Assembly: GCA_013822695.1 (NCBI GenBank)
Contig: PNKW01000013.1
Span: 1-57,000, forward strand
DNA length: 57,000 nucleotides
Direction of reading: 5' to 3'
From: Erythrobacter sp.
GTDB lineage: Bacteria > Pseudomonadota > Alphaproteobacteria > Sphingomonadales > Sphingomonadaceae
Position numbers and translations under genes: made by a program. Positions within the stretch are counted from its first letter, which is position 1, and every line of letters begins with the position of its first letter. The notes beneath the pieces are model-generated. The model did not search any database. It was not told the origin of the DNA and saw only the letters and a program-made list of their open reading frames with translations. This document shows, one piece after another, positions 36,448 through 45,279 of the stretch.

Positions 36448-37245
36448 TCAGCGGCGGGGCGGCAACGGGAAGAAGGCCGAGGTGCGGCGCTTGTAATCGG
36501 CGTATTTGTCGCCCTTGGACTTGTCCAAACCCTTCTCGAGCAGGGTCACGCCCGACCATTTGGTGAGCGTGAAGCTGAGGAACAGCGGGCCGATGATGGT
36601 CGCCGCCGCATATTGCCAGCCCGCCGCAGCGCAGGCGAGCCAGATGCCCCACCACGCGGCGAAATCGCCGAAATAGTTGGGGTGGCGGGTGTAGCGCCAC
36701 AGCCCGGTGTCGAGCACCTTGCCGTGATTGGCCGGATCGGCCTTGAAGCGGGTGAGCTGCCAGTCGCCCACCCATTCGAAGAACACGCCGATGCACCACA
36801 GCGCGAAGCCCGCCCATGCCAGCGGCGGGATGGGCGAAGGCTCGGGACTCGCGAGGATGCCGACCTGCGCCGGGCTGGAGACCGCGAACAACAGCACCGC
36901 CTGCATCAGCCACACGCGGGTGAGCGCGGCCTGTGCAAAGCCGCCCGCCTCGCGATCCTTCCTGAGGATCATCTTGTAGCGCTTGTCCTCGCCCTCCTTG
37001 CGCCAGCGCAGGAACAGGTAACCGCCGAGCCGGAAGCCCCACAGCGCGGTCATCGCCATGATGAGTGTGGCAAGCTGACCGGGGCCGCCCGGCACATGCA
37101 GCCAGCTCGCCACGGCCAGAATGCCCATGCCAGCGCCCCAGAAGGCGTCGATGAAGGAGACGTCGTCGATCTTCACGCTGATCGCCCATTGGATCAGCAC
37201 CAGCACGATCAGGATCGCGGCGTTGAGGGCGAGGAGTTCAAACAT
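36448..37245 (-). CDS. DUF1295 membrane protein, steroid 5-alpha-reductase-like
   Basis: This 265-residue protein has about six helices and the C-terminal signature GLWRYTRHPNYFGDFAAWWGIW, seen in the ICMT/steroid reductase-like DUF1295 group. The family handles lipid or isoprenoid-like substrates with NADPH or SAM, but no activity is proven for this branch. It overlaps the end of the acyltransferase gene by 8 bp (37238-37245), which suggests translational coupling. Confidence 0.9.
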   Translation of the reverse strand: MFELLALNAAILIVLVLIQWAISVKIDDVSFIDAFWGAGMGILAVASWLHVPGGPGQLATLIMAMTALWGFRLGGYLFLRWRKEGEDKRYKMILRKDREAGGFAQAALTRVWLMQAVLLFAVSSPAQVGILASPEPSPIPPLAWAGFALWCIGVFFEWVGDWQLTRFKADPANHGKVLDTGLWRYTRHPNYFGDFAAWWGIWLACAAAGWQYAAATIIGPLFLSFTLTKWSGVTLLEKGLDKSKGDKYADYKRRTSAFFPLPPRR

Positions 37246-37879
37246 CGTTTTTGCCCGCGATGATGTCGCGCGCCTGTTGCTCGAGCACCTTGAAGCGATC
37301 GTAATCGGGGAGCTTGGAGCGGAACCATTCGGCGATCTTGAGCAGGTCCTCGCCGTAATTGCCGGTCGGGATCATCGGCTCGCCGAAGCTGATGATCCGC
37401 CGCGCGTTGTCGGCAAAGGCGGGGACGATGGGGACATTGGCGGCGCGGGCGATGTGGTAGAAGCCCGATTTCCACTTGCCATCGGACTTGCGCGTGCCTT
37501 CGCAGGCGATCACCAGCGCGAGTTCGTCGCGCGCGGCGAATTCGGCGGCGACCTGCTCGGTGGCATTGGCGCTCTTGCGGCGGTCGACGGGGATGCCGCC
37601 CATGTCGAGCATGAAGTTCTTCATGATGCCCTGAAACAGCGTGTGCTTGCCCATGAAATTGGGGCGCACGCCTTCCTCGTGGGTGGCGCCGGTGAAGAAC
37701 ACGAAATCCCAGTTCGAGGTATGCGGCGCGCCCGCGAGCACATATTTTTTCAGGTGCTTGGGCAGCGGGGCGTCGATCTTCCACCCGCGCGCATACCAGA
37801 TCGCGAGGATAATGCGGCGCACGATGCGCGACAGCAGCGTGGGCTTGCGCACGGGCGCAGGGGTGATCGGTGAATGCAA
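37238..37879 (-). CDS. Acyltransferase, PlsC-like (lysophospholipid)
   Basis: This protein of about 213 residues belongs to the glycerolipid acyltransferase group. The catalytic HTSNWD (H-x4-D) is at about residues 53-58, with EGTRKSDGKWKSGFYHIA as the later motif and VPIVPAFADNA near the end. A TTG at 37879 has GGGAGGGA 9 bp before it and is my preferred start; a TTG at 37936 would add 19 residues. It probably acylates a lysolipid at the inner membrane. The DUF1295 gene overlaps its end. Confidence 0.88.
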   Translation of the reverse strand: MHSPITPAPVRKPTLLSRIVRRIILAIWYARGWKIDAPLPKHLKKYVLAGAPHTSNWDFVFFTGATHEEGVRPNFMGKHTLFQGIMKNFMLDMGGIPVDRRKSANATEQVAAEFAARDELALVIACEGTRKSDGKWKSGFYHIARAANVPIVPAFADNARRIISFGEPMIPTGNYGEDLLKIAEWFRSKLPDYDRFKVLEQQARDIIAGKNDV

Positions 37880-37960
37880 GCGGTGCGTCCCTCCCAAAGG
37901 CCGCGCATTGTGGCCTAACTTGGGTGAGATAAGCAAGAGGGCGGGGGAGGGTTTCAGATC

Positions 37961-38368
37961 TCATAGTCGTCGCATCATCCAGCCGACCCTGTCGAGTTCG
38001 ACATCCCCCTCCATGAAGTCCAGAACGAGAGACACCGTCTCGAGCGCGCTGAACAGGTGGACATCGCCATTCGTGAAAATGCTCTTCCAAAGCGGAGGAG
38101 ATTTCCCGCCCGCACGCGGATCACCCTTTGGGACTGCGCGAAATTCGCCTTCGCCGGAGCCAATCTTCCCGCGCGTGATGAACCAACCTTCTTCCTGCCG
38201 GGTGCCACGGATTTCCCAACTGTCAGGGCGCGTAACCCGGAAAGAGAAGTCTTCTGACGCCTCTCCCGTGTAGATTGCCGCTCGCACCACCTCGGGCGTC
38301 GCCGCCAAGGGTTCTGGCCAGAGAGCTCCATCAATCTCCGTGAATTCCGGGATGGGATAGGAGCTCAT
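37961..38368 (-). CDS. Hypothetical protein downstream of liuB
   Basis: This 135-residue soluble protein begins MSSYPIPEFTEIDGALWPEP and ends RVGWMMRRL. The ATG at 38368 is one base after the liuB stop, so it is probably coupled to liuB. No domain is recognised; the composition is normal for a folded protein (FSFRVTRPDSWEIRGTRQEE). There are no cysteines and no membrane segments. The function is unknown. Confidence 0.68.
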   Translation of the reverse strand: MSSYPIPEFTEIDGALWPEPLAATPEVVRAAIYTGEASEDFSFRVTRPDSWEIRGTRQEEGWFITRGKIGSGEGEFRAVPKGDPRAGGKSPPLWKSIFTNGDVHLFSALETVSLVLDFMEGDVELDRVGWMMRRL

Positions 38369-38369
38369 T

Positions 38370-39977
38370 TCACATCCGGAACACGCCAAACGCAGGCCGC
38401 TCGGCAATCGGCGCTTCAAGACACGCCGCGAACGCCAACCCCAGCACATCGCGGGTCTGCACCGGATCGACCACGCCGTCGTCCCACAGGCGGGCGGTGG
38501 CGTAGTAGGGGTTGCCTTCGTCCTCGTATTTCTGGCGGATCGGGGCCTTGAAGACCTCGGCTTCGGCAGGCGTCCAGCTTTCGGCGTCGCGGTGGACGGT
38601 GGCGAGGACGCTCGCGGCCTGCTCACCGCCCATCACCGAGATGCGCGCATTGGGCCAGGTGAACAGGAAGCGGGGGCTGTAGGCGCGGCCGCACATCCCG
38701 TAATTGCCTGCGCCAAAACTGCCGCCGATCACCACGGTCACCTTGGGCACGGTCGCGGTGGCGACGGCGGTGACGAGCTTTGCGCCATGCTTGGCGATGC
38801 CTTCCGCCTCGTATTTCCCGCCGACCATGAAGCCGCTGATATTCTGAAGGAACAGCAGCGGAATGCGGCGCTGGCAGGCGAGTTCAATGAAATGCGCGCC
38901 CTTCTGCGCGCTCTCGGAAAACAGCACGCCGTTGTTGGCGAGGATCGCGACGGGCATCCCCCAGATATGCGCAAAGCCGCAGACGAGGGTGGAGCCATAG
39001 TGCTGTTTGAACTCGTGAAATTCGCTGCCGTCGACCAGCCGCGCGATCACCTCTTTCACATCATAGGGCGCGCGCACATCCTCGGGGATGAGGGCGTAGA
39101 GGTCGTCCGCGTCGAACTTGGGCGGGCGCGGATCTTTCAGCGCCACATCCTTCGCCGCCCCGGTATTCGCGCCGAGGTGCGACACGATATCGCGCACGAT
39201 GGTGAGTGCGTGCTCGTCGTTCTCGGCCAAGTGATCGACCACGCCCGATTTCTTGGCGTGCAAGTCCCCGCCGCCGAGGTCTTCCGCCGTGATCTCCTCG
39301 CCCGTCGCGGCCTTCACCAAGGGCGGGCCGGCGAGGAAGATCGTGCCCTGATTGCGGACAATCACGCTCTCGTCCGACATGGCGGGGACGTAAGCGCCGC
39401 CCGCGGTGCAGCTACCCATGACGCAGGCGATCTGCGGAATGCCGAGCGCGGACATGTTGGCCTGATTGAAGAAGATGCGGCCGAAGTGGTCGCGGTCGGG
39501 GAACACTTCCGCCTGATGCGGCAGGTTCGCCCCGCCGCTGTCGACCAGATAGATGCACGGCAGGCGGTTTTCCTGCGCAATCTCCTGCGCGCGCAGGTGC
39601 TTCTTGACCGTCATCGGGTAGTAGGTGCCGCCCTTCACGGTCGCGTCGTTGCACACGATCATGCACTGGCGGCCCGACACGCGCCCCACCCCGCAGATGA
39701 TCGAGGCGCCATTGACGTCGCCCTCATACATCCCGTTGGCGGCCAGCTGTCCGATCTCAAGAAAGGGCGAACCCGGATCGAGCAGCCGCTCCACCCGTTC
39801 GCGCGGCAGCAGCTTCCCGCGCGACACATGCCGCTCGCGATGCTTCTCCGGCCCGCCGAGTGCAGCTTCTGCCACGGCAGCGCGGAGTTGCTGCGCCAGC
39901 GCATGGTTGTGCGCGAAGCGGGCCTTGGCCTCGGGGCTCTCGCGGTCGAGTTTGGAGGTGAGGGTGGGGGCGGTCAT
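38370..39977 (-). CDS. liuB: Methylcrotonyl-CoA carboxylase, carboxyltransferase (beta) subunit
   Basis: This 535-residue carboxyltransferase should carry the biotin carboxyl group to 3-methylcrotonyl-CoA in leucine and isovalerate breakdown. Crotonase-like CT-domain features are visible: [43 protein letters not shown] and [15 protein letters not shown]. Near-match propionyl-CoA carboxylase beta is less likely given the isovaleryl-CoA dehydrogenase upstream. The biotin-carrying alpha subunit gene is not in the window. Its ATG overlaps the stop of the membrane-protein gene as ATGA. Confidence 0.93.
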   Translation of the reverse strand: MTAPTLTSKLDRESPEAKARFAHNHALAQQLRAAVAEAALGGPEKHRERHVSRGKLLPRERVERLLDPGSPFLEIGQLAANGMYEGDVNGASIICGVGRVSGRQCMIVCNDATVKGGTYYPMTVKKHLRAQEIAQENRLPCIYLVDSGGANLPHQAEVFPDRDHFGRIFFNQANMSALGIPQIACVMGSCTAGGAYVPAMSDESVIVRNQGTIFLAGPPLVKAATGEEITAEDLGGGDLHAKKSGVVDHLAENDEHALTIVRDIVSHLGANTGAAKDVALKDPRPPKFDADDLYALIPEDVRAPYDVKEVIARLVDGSEFHEFKQHYGSTLVCGFAHIWGMPVAILANNGVLFSESAQKGAHFIELACQRRIPLLFLQNISGFMVGGKYEAEGIAKHGAKLVTAVATATVPKVTVVIGGSFGAGNYGMCGRAYSPRFLFTWPNARISVMGGEQAASVLATVHRDAESWTPAEAEVFKAPIRQKYEDEGNPYYATARLWDDGVVDPVQTRDVLGLAFAACLEAPIAERPAFGVFRM

Positions 39978-40357
39978 TTGCGAGCCACTTCAAATAGTGA
40001 CCAGATCAGGCCAACGAGCGCCGTAGCGAAGGCCATGCCGATCAGGATGGTTAGAATTCCTAGGTCGAAATTGCCGGGATCGGAACCGCCCGGATCATAG
40101 ATCTTGCCGAAGAAACTGCCGAACAGCATGCCGAGGCAGGCCGCCCATCCGGTGATGAAAAGGTGACTGCGCAGTGGAGTAGGCCGCGCCATCAGGATCG
40201 CACCGGCCAGCAACAGCCCACCGCTCCAGTAATCGTCAAACCAGAACGGCCAAGGGCGCCCGGTTCCCCATGTGCGGATTCCCTCACCAATCATGAGCGA
40301 CAGTGCGAGCCCGCCGCCAAGAACGCGCAGCACTAGCAAAGGCACGCCTTGCCGCAT
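39974..40357 (-). CDS. Small membrane protein, translationally coupled
   Basis: This 127-residue protein has about four hydrophobic segments ([71 protein letters not shown]). Its ATG at 40357 overlaps the PhnA-like stop (TAATG), and its own stop overlaps the liuB start (ATGA). This chain suggests one transcript. I recognise no family; the function is unknown. Confidence 0.68.
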   Translation of the reverse strand: MRQGVPLLVLRVLGGGLALSLMIGEGIRTWGTGRPWPFWFDDYWSGGLLLAGAILMARPTPLRSHLFITGWAACLGMLFGSFFGKIYDPGGSDPGNFDLGILTILIGMAFATALVGLIWSLFEVARK

Positions 40358-40662
40358 TATCGTTTCCGCACAAACTCGGCCCGCAGGACGAGGCCCTTGA
40401 TGCCGGGGTATTTGCAGTCGATCTCCTGCGCGTCGCCGGTCAGGCGGATCGACTTGATCAGCGTGCCCTGCTTGAGCGTCTGGCCCGCGCCCTTGACCTC
40501 GAGGTCCTTGATCAGCGTCACCGCATCGCCATCGACGAGGATGTTGCCGACCGCATCGCGCACCTCGACAGCATCCTCCGCCGCGCGCTGGGCCGCGAGT
40601 TCGGACGCGGGCAGCCACTCGCCGCTCGCCTCGTCATAGACGTAGTCTTCATCGGTGCTCAT
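40357..40662 (-). CDS. PhnA/YjdM C-terminal-domain protein lacking the zinc ribbon
   Basis: This 101-residue protein matches the second half of E. coli YjdM (PhnA): VRDAVGNILVDGDAVTLIKD, then EVKGAGQTLKQGTLIKSIRL and ending RAEFVRKR. The N-terminal zinc ribbon of YjdM is absent; the first 30 residues have no cysteines (DEDYVYDEASGEWLP). The alkylphosphonate name is historic and the function of the domain is not established. Its start overlaps the DUF559 stop as ATGA, and the GGGGAGG from the neighbouring repeat is its ribosome site. Confidence 0.88.
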   Translation of the reverse strand: MSTDEDYVYDEASGEWLPASELAAQRAAEDAVEVRDAVGNILVDGDAVTLIKDLEVKGAGQTLKQGTLIKSIRLTGDAQEIDCKYPGIKGLVLRAEFVRKR

Positions 40663-41084
40663 TCTAGTTCCTCCCCGGCACGGGGAGGGGGACCATCCGC
40701 AGGATGGTGGAGGGGCACCCCCAGTTTCTCAATCCGCTCGTCACAAATCACGACAATCCGCCTCACAACCGCTTCCAGATCCTCGAACACCCGCTGCGCC
40801 GGAATGCGCGTGGTCGCAATCCCTTGCGAACGCAGTGCAGCTGATCGTCTAAGATCACGCTCCGCTCCAACGGCATTGTCATGCACCGAGCCATCGACTT
40901 CGATATCGAGACGCGCCTTGGCACAATAAAAGTCGAGCACATAGTCTCCCGCCGGATGCTGGCGACGGAACTTGTGCCCGCCGGGGCGCTTGCGCAATTC
41001 ACGCCACAACATCGCTTCGGGCGGCGACATTTCGCTGCGCAGCTTGCGGGCACGCTTCACAGTGTCGCGGGGGCCTGTGATCAT
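40659..41084 (-). CDS. DUF559 endonuclease-fold protein inside paired REP-like repeats
   Basis: This 141-residue protein has the DUF559 core (Vsr/PD-(D/E)XK fold): MSPPEAMLWRELRK, KFRRQHPAGDYVLDFYC (Asp51), then LDIEVDGSVHD (Glu62, Asp64), ERDLRRSAAL and RIPAQRVFEDLEAVV. Most catalytic positions are kept, so nuclease activity is possible. Residues 123-141 (VPLHHPADGPPPRAGEELE) are encoded by the left repeat copy, and the right copy provides the GGAGG before the ATG. It lies between liuA and the PhnA-like gene. A housekeeping or mobility role for the repeats is conceivable. Confidence 0.9.
   Translation of the reverse strand: MITGPRDTVKRARKLRSEMSPPEAMLWRELRKRPGGHKFRRQHPAGDYVLDFYCAKARLDIEVDGSVHDNAVGAERDLRRSAALRSQGIATTRIPAQRVFEDLEAVVRRIVVICDERIEKLGVPLHHPADGPPPRAGEELE
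40669..40718 (-). repeat. Left inverted repeat of the DUF559 element
   Basis: This 50-bp sequence matches, in inverted orientation, 41090-41139 at 47 of 50 positions. It has two palindromes: CCTCCCCG with CGGGGAGG (40670-40688), and ACCATCC with GGATGGT (40692-40708). It also encodes the DUF559 C-terminus and supplies the PhnA-like gene's ribosome site. Confidence 0.92.
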
Positions 41085-41089
41085 GGCGC

Positions 41090-41139
41090 GTGCCCCTCCA
41101 CCACCCTGCGGGTGGTCCCCCTCCCCGTTCCGGGGAGGA
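41090..41139 (+). repeat. Right inverted repeat of the DUF559 element
   Basis: This is the partner of 40669-40718. Its first stem is ACCACCC with GGGTGGT (41100-41116); relative to the left copy both bases of one pair changed, T-A to C-G, so pairing is preserved. The second stem is CCTCCCCG with CGGGGAGG (41120-41138). It abuts the liuA stop codon at 41140. Confidence 0.92.
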
Positions 41140-42306
41140 TCAAGAGGCCGCCCCGATCAATTCCCGCCCGATCAGCATCCGCCTGATCTCGTTCGTGCCC
41201 GCGCCGATGTCGAGCAGCTTGGCATCGCGCATATACCGCTCGACCGGCCAATCGGTGGTGTAACCCGCCCCGCCCAGCGCCTGCACGCTTTCGGCGGCGA
41301 CCTTGAAGGCGTTCTCGCTCGCGAGCAGGATCACCCCCGCCGCATCGAACCGCGTCGTCTGCCCGGCGTCGCAGGCCTTCGCCACCGCATAGGTGTAGGC
41401 GCGGGCCGATTGCAGCGCGACATACATGTCGGCGACCTTGGCCTGCATCAGCTGGAACGAGCCAATCGGCTTTCCGAACTGCTTCCTCTCGCGCAGATAG
41501 GGGATCACCGTGTCGAGGCACGCCTGCATGATGCCCAATTGCAATCCGGCGAGCACCACGCGCTCGTAATCGAGCCCGCTCATCAGCACGCCGACGCCGC
41601 CGTTCAAGGGCCCCATCACGCGATCCTCGGGGATGAAGCAATCCGAAAACACCAGCTCGGCGGTGGGCGAGCCCTTCATGCCGATCTTGCTGATCTTCTG
41701 GCCGATGGAGAACCCCTCGTCGCCCTTCTCGATCAGGAAGGCGGTGATGCCGCGCGATCCGGCGTGGCCGTCGGTCTTGGCATAAACCACCAGCGTGTCG
41801 GCTTCCGGCGCGTTGGTGATCCAGAACTTGGTGCCGTTGAGGACGTAGCCGCCCTGCACCGCATCGGCCTTGAGCTTCATCGAGACCACGTCCGACCCCG
41901 CGCCCGCCTCGGACATCGCCAGTGAGCCGACATGCTCGCCGGAGATCAGCTTGGGAAGGTATTTCGCCTTCTGATCGTCATCCCCCCAGCGGCGGATCTG
42001 GTTGAGGCAGAGGTTGGAGTGCGCGCCGTAGCTGAGGCCCACGCTGGCACTCGCGCGCGACACTTCCTCAACCGCGATCACATGCTCCAGATAGCCGAGG
42101 CCCAGCCCGCCCCATTCCTCCTCAACCGTGATGCCGTGGAGGCCGAGCGCGCCCATCGGCTCCCACAATTCGCGCGGGAAGCGGTCCTCGCGGTCGGTGC
42201 GGTCTGCCAGCGGCGCGATCTGCTCGTCGGCGAAGCGCGCGGTGGTGTCACGGATCATCTCGGCCGCCTCGCCGAGATGGAAGTCGAAATCGGGGGTGGC
42301 GCGCAT
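41140..42306 (-). CDS. liuA: Isovaleryl-CoA dehydrogenase
   Basis: This 388-residue FAD acyl-CoA dehydrogenase should oxidise isovaleryl-CoA to 3-methylcrotonyl-CoA in leucine breakdown. It has the family motifs [15 protein letters not shown] and [17 protein letters not shown]. The C-terminal [32 protein letters not shown] follows, and [19 protein letters not shown] holds the isovaleryl-type catalytic glutamate. The start has GAGGAA 7 bp before the ATG. The substrate call is supported by liuB 1.2 kb downstream on the same strand. Confidence 0.93.
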   Translation of the reverse strand: MRATPDFDFHLGEAAEMIRDTTARFADEQIAPLADRTDREDRFPRELWEPMGALGLHGITVEEEWGGLGLGYLEHVIAVEEVSRASASVGLSYGAHSNLCLNQIRRWGDDDQKAKYLPKLISGEHVGSLAMSEAGAGSDVVSMKLKADAVQGGYVLNGTKFWITNAPEADTLVVYAKTDGHAGSRGITAFLIEKGDEGFSIGQKISKIGMKGSPTAELVFSDCFIPEDRVMGPLNGGVGVLMSGLDYERVVLAGLQLGIMQACLDTVIPYLRERKQFGKPIGSFQLMQAKVADMYVALQSARAYTYAVAKACDAGQTTRFDAAGVILLASENAFKVAAESVQALGGAGYTTDWPVERYMRDAKLLDIGAGTNEIRRMLIGRELIGAAS

Positions 42307-42422
42307 GAATCGTTCCTCGCCGCGTAATGTTTGTTCTGGTCCACCCGCATAGCAAGCCCTTGGGCAAAGGCCAATCGGAGACGCTGGCGCAGCGGCGCAA
42401 CACCCGCTACTCCTCGCAAAAG

Positions 42423-43192
<770 letters not shown>

Positions 43193-43196
<4 letters not shown>

Positions 43197-44731
43197 ACAC
43201 AATCTGGGAAATCCTCCCCGGCCTCGGCGACAAGCTCGCCGCGCATGTGGTGCTCTCGGCGAGCGCGATCGGGCTTGCCATGCTGATCGCGCTGCCGATG
43301 GCGGTGTGGGCGGGGCGCTCGCGGATCGTGTCCCGCCTCGCGCTGAGCCTTGCGAGCCTCGTCCAGACCATCCCCGCGCTCGCGCTGCTGGCGCTGTTCT
43401 TCCCGCTGCTGCTGAGCTTGCGCAGCGTCTTCGGCGAGGGGCTGCCGACGCTCGGCTTTCTCCCTGCGTTGATGGCGTTGACGCTCTATGCGCTGCTGCC
43501 GATCCTCAGGAATGCGGTCACCGCGCAGGCAAATCTCGACGAGGGCGTGCTCGAGGCGGCGGACGGCGTGGGCATGACCAAGTGGCAGAAGCTCTATCTG
43601 GTCGAGGCGCCGCTCTCTGCCCCTTTCATCATGGCCGGCATCCGCACCGCGAGCGTGTGGACCATCGGCGCGGCGACGCTCGCCACCACCATCGGCCAGC
43701 CGAGCCTCGGCGATCCGATCTTTGCGGGCCTTCAGACCCAGAACTGGGCGCTGGTGCTGGCCGGGTGCCTCGCGAGCGCGGGACTGGCGCTGGCGGCGGA
43801 TAATCTGCTGTGGGTGATCGAGGTCGGCCTTGCGCGGCGCAAGCGGTGGATGACCTTTGGCGGGATGGCGATCGTGCTGCTCGGCATTCTGGCCGCGCTT
43901 TGGGCGCAACGCCCCGCCAGCGAAGAGCGCCCCGTGGTGATCGCCGCCAAGTCCTTTTCCGAGCAATACATCCTCGCCCAGCTGATCGGGTCGCGGCTGG
44001 AAGCGGCGGGGTACCGGGTCGAGTATCGCGACGGGCTGGGGAGCGCGGTGGTGCACTCGGCGGTGGCCAATTCCTCGGTCGACATCTCGGTCGATTACAC
44101 CGGCACGATCTGGGCCAATTTCCTGAAGCGCGCCGACAATCCGGGGCGCGAGGCGATGTATGAAACCATCCGCGACTGGGAAGCGAAGGCAAATGGCGTC
44201 AAGGTGCTCGGCCGACTGGGGTTCGAGAACGCCTATGCCTTCGCGATGCGCGCTGACCGCGCGCAGGAATTGGGCGTCACCAGCCTCGCCGATCTGGTCG
44301 GCAAGGGCCGCAGCCTCACCGTCGGCGGCGACCCCGAGTTCTTCGAGCGGCCCGAATGGCTCGCGGTGCGCGATGCCTATGGGCTGCGCTTCGGGAAGAC
44401 CCGCAATTTCGCGCCGACCTTCATGTACAATGCGCTTCAATCGGGCGAGGCGGACGTGATCAGCGCCTATACCTCGGACGGGCGGATCGCGGCGGACCGG
44501 CTGGTAGTGCTCGCCGACCCCAAGGGCGCGCTGCCGAGCTATGATGCGCTGTTGCTGCTCAGCCCCCGCATCGCCGACGACCCCGGCGTCGCCGCCGCGC
44601 TCCAGCCGCTGCTGGGCGCGATCAGTGTCGAGGCGATGCGCGAGGCGAATTTCGCCGTGGACCGCGAGGATGCGGGCAAGCTCACGCCCAAGCAGGCGGC
44701 GGAGATGCTGGCGAATCGGGCGGGGTTGTGA
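43193..44731 (+). CDS. Fused ABC permease and substrate-binding protein, OpuC type
   Basis: This 512-residue protein joins a permease with about six helices (residues 1-230; EAADGVGMTKWQKLYLVEAPL is the EAA loop) to an OpuAC/OpuCC substrate-binding domain. That domain begins VVIAAKSFSEQYILAQLIGSRL and includes SSVDISVDYTGTIWANFLKR and GEADVISAYTSDGRI. Such fusions are known for osmoprotectant importers of the OpuC/choline type. The start is GTG at 43193, overlapping the ATPase stop. The ligand is probably a quaternary amine, by family inference. Confidence 0.92.
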
Positions 44732-44737
44732 TCCGCG

Positions 44738-44822
44738 CCCACCCCTAACCCCTCCCGCAAGCGGGAGGGGGACTTAAGGCGCTGATCCTGCCCTCCCGCT
44801 TGCGGGAGGGGGCGGGGGTGGG
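44738..44822. repeat. REP-like palindrome pair, inverted, between convergent genes
   Basis: CCCCTCCCGC with GCGGGAGGGG (44749-44770) and CCCTCCCGC with GCGGGAGGG (44791-44810) sit inside a larger inverted repeat whose ends are CCCACCCC (44738-44745) and GGGGTGGG (44815-44822). The same unit occurs at 2621-2738. It lies between convergent gene ends and may stop transcription from both. Confidence 0.82.
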
Positions 44823-44826
44823 AATA

Positions 44827-45264
44827 CTAAACCGCTCTACGCCACAATTGCGTCTGGCAGAACGGGCCGATGCAGCCCTTCACCTCGAGCAGGTTCGGCC
44901 CCTTGCGGCGCACCACCGAGCGGTAGCTCTTGCCGCTCTTGGGGTCGTAGATCTGGCCGCGCCACAGGTTACTTTCCTGCGTGAAGGCCGAAAGGATCGG
45001 GGTCGTCGCCAGCAGCTTGCGCTTGCGCTTGGCGGCATCGGGGTTGTTGATGTCGCGCTGGTCATTGCCCTGCGGCGGAGCGACGAGGAAACGCTCGATC
45101 GTGCCGCACAGGGCTTTGCCACAAGGCGCGATCACGATCACCGCGTCCTTTTCCGCGGTCACCCAGCGGCCCGTGATCGGCTCTGCCGCGAAGGCCGCAG
45201 GCACCAGCGCCGCCAGTCCGAGGCCTGCGCCAAGCACGGCCGCCATCACACCCTTGCGCGTCAT
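44827..45264 (-). CDS. DUF2147-family secreted protein
   Basis: This 145-residue protein has a signal peptide (VMAAVLGAGLGLAALVPAAFA). DUF2147 features follow: ITGRWVTAEKDAVIVIAPCG, KALCGTIERFLV, LWRGQIYDPKSGKSYRS and KGCIGPFCQTQLW. Two cysteine pairs could form disulfides. DUF2147 proteins are periplasmic and of unknown function, with a lipocalin-like fold. GGGGAGAG lies 6 bp before the ATG at 45264. It starts 15 bp after the methyltransferase gene and is probably co-transcribed with it. Confidence 0.88.
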   Translation of the reverse strand: MTRKGVMAAVLGAGLGLAALVPAAFAAEPITGRWVTAEKDAVIVIAPCGKALCGTIERFLVAPPQGNDQRDINNPDAAKRKRKLLATTPILSAFTQESNLWRGQIYDPKSGKSYRSVVRRKGPNLLEVKGCIGPFCQTQLWRRAV

Positions 45265-45279
45265 CTTCGCTCTCCCCAA

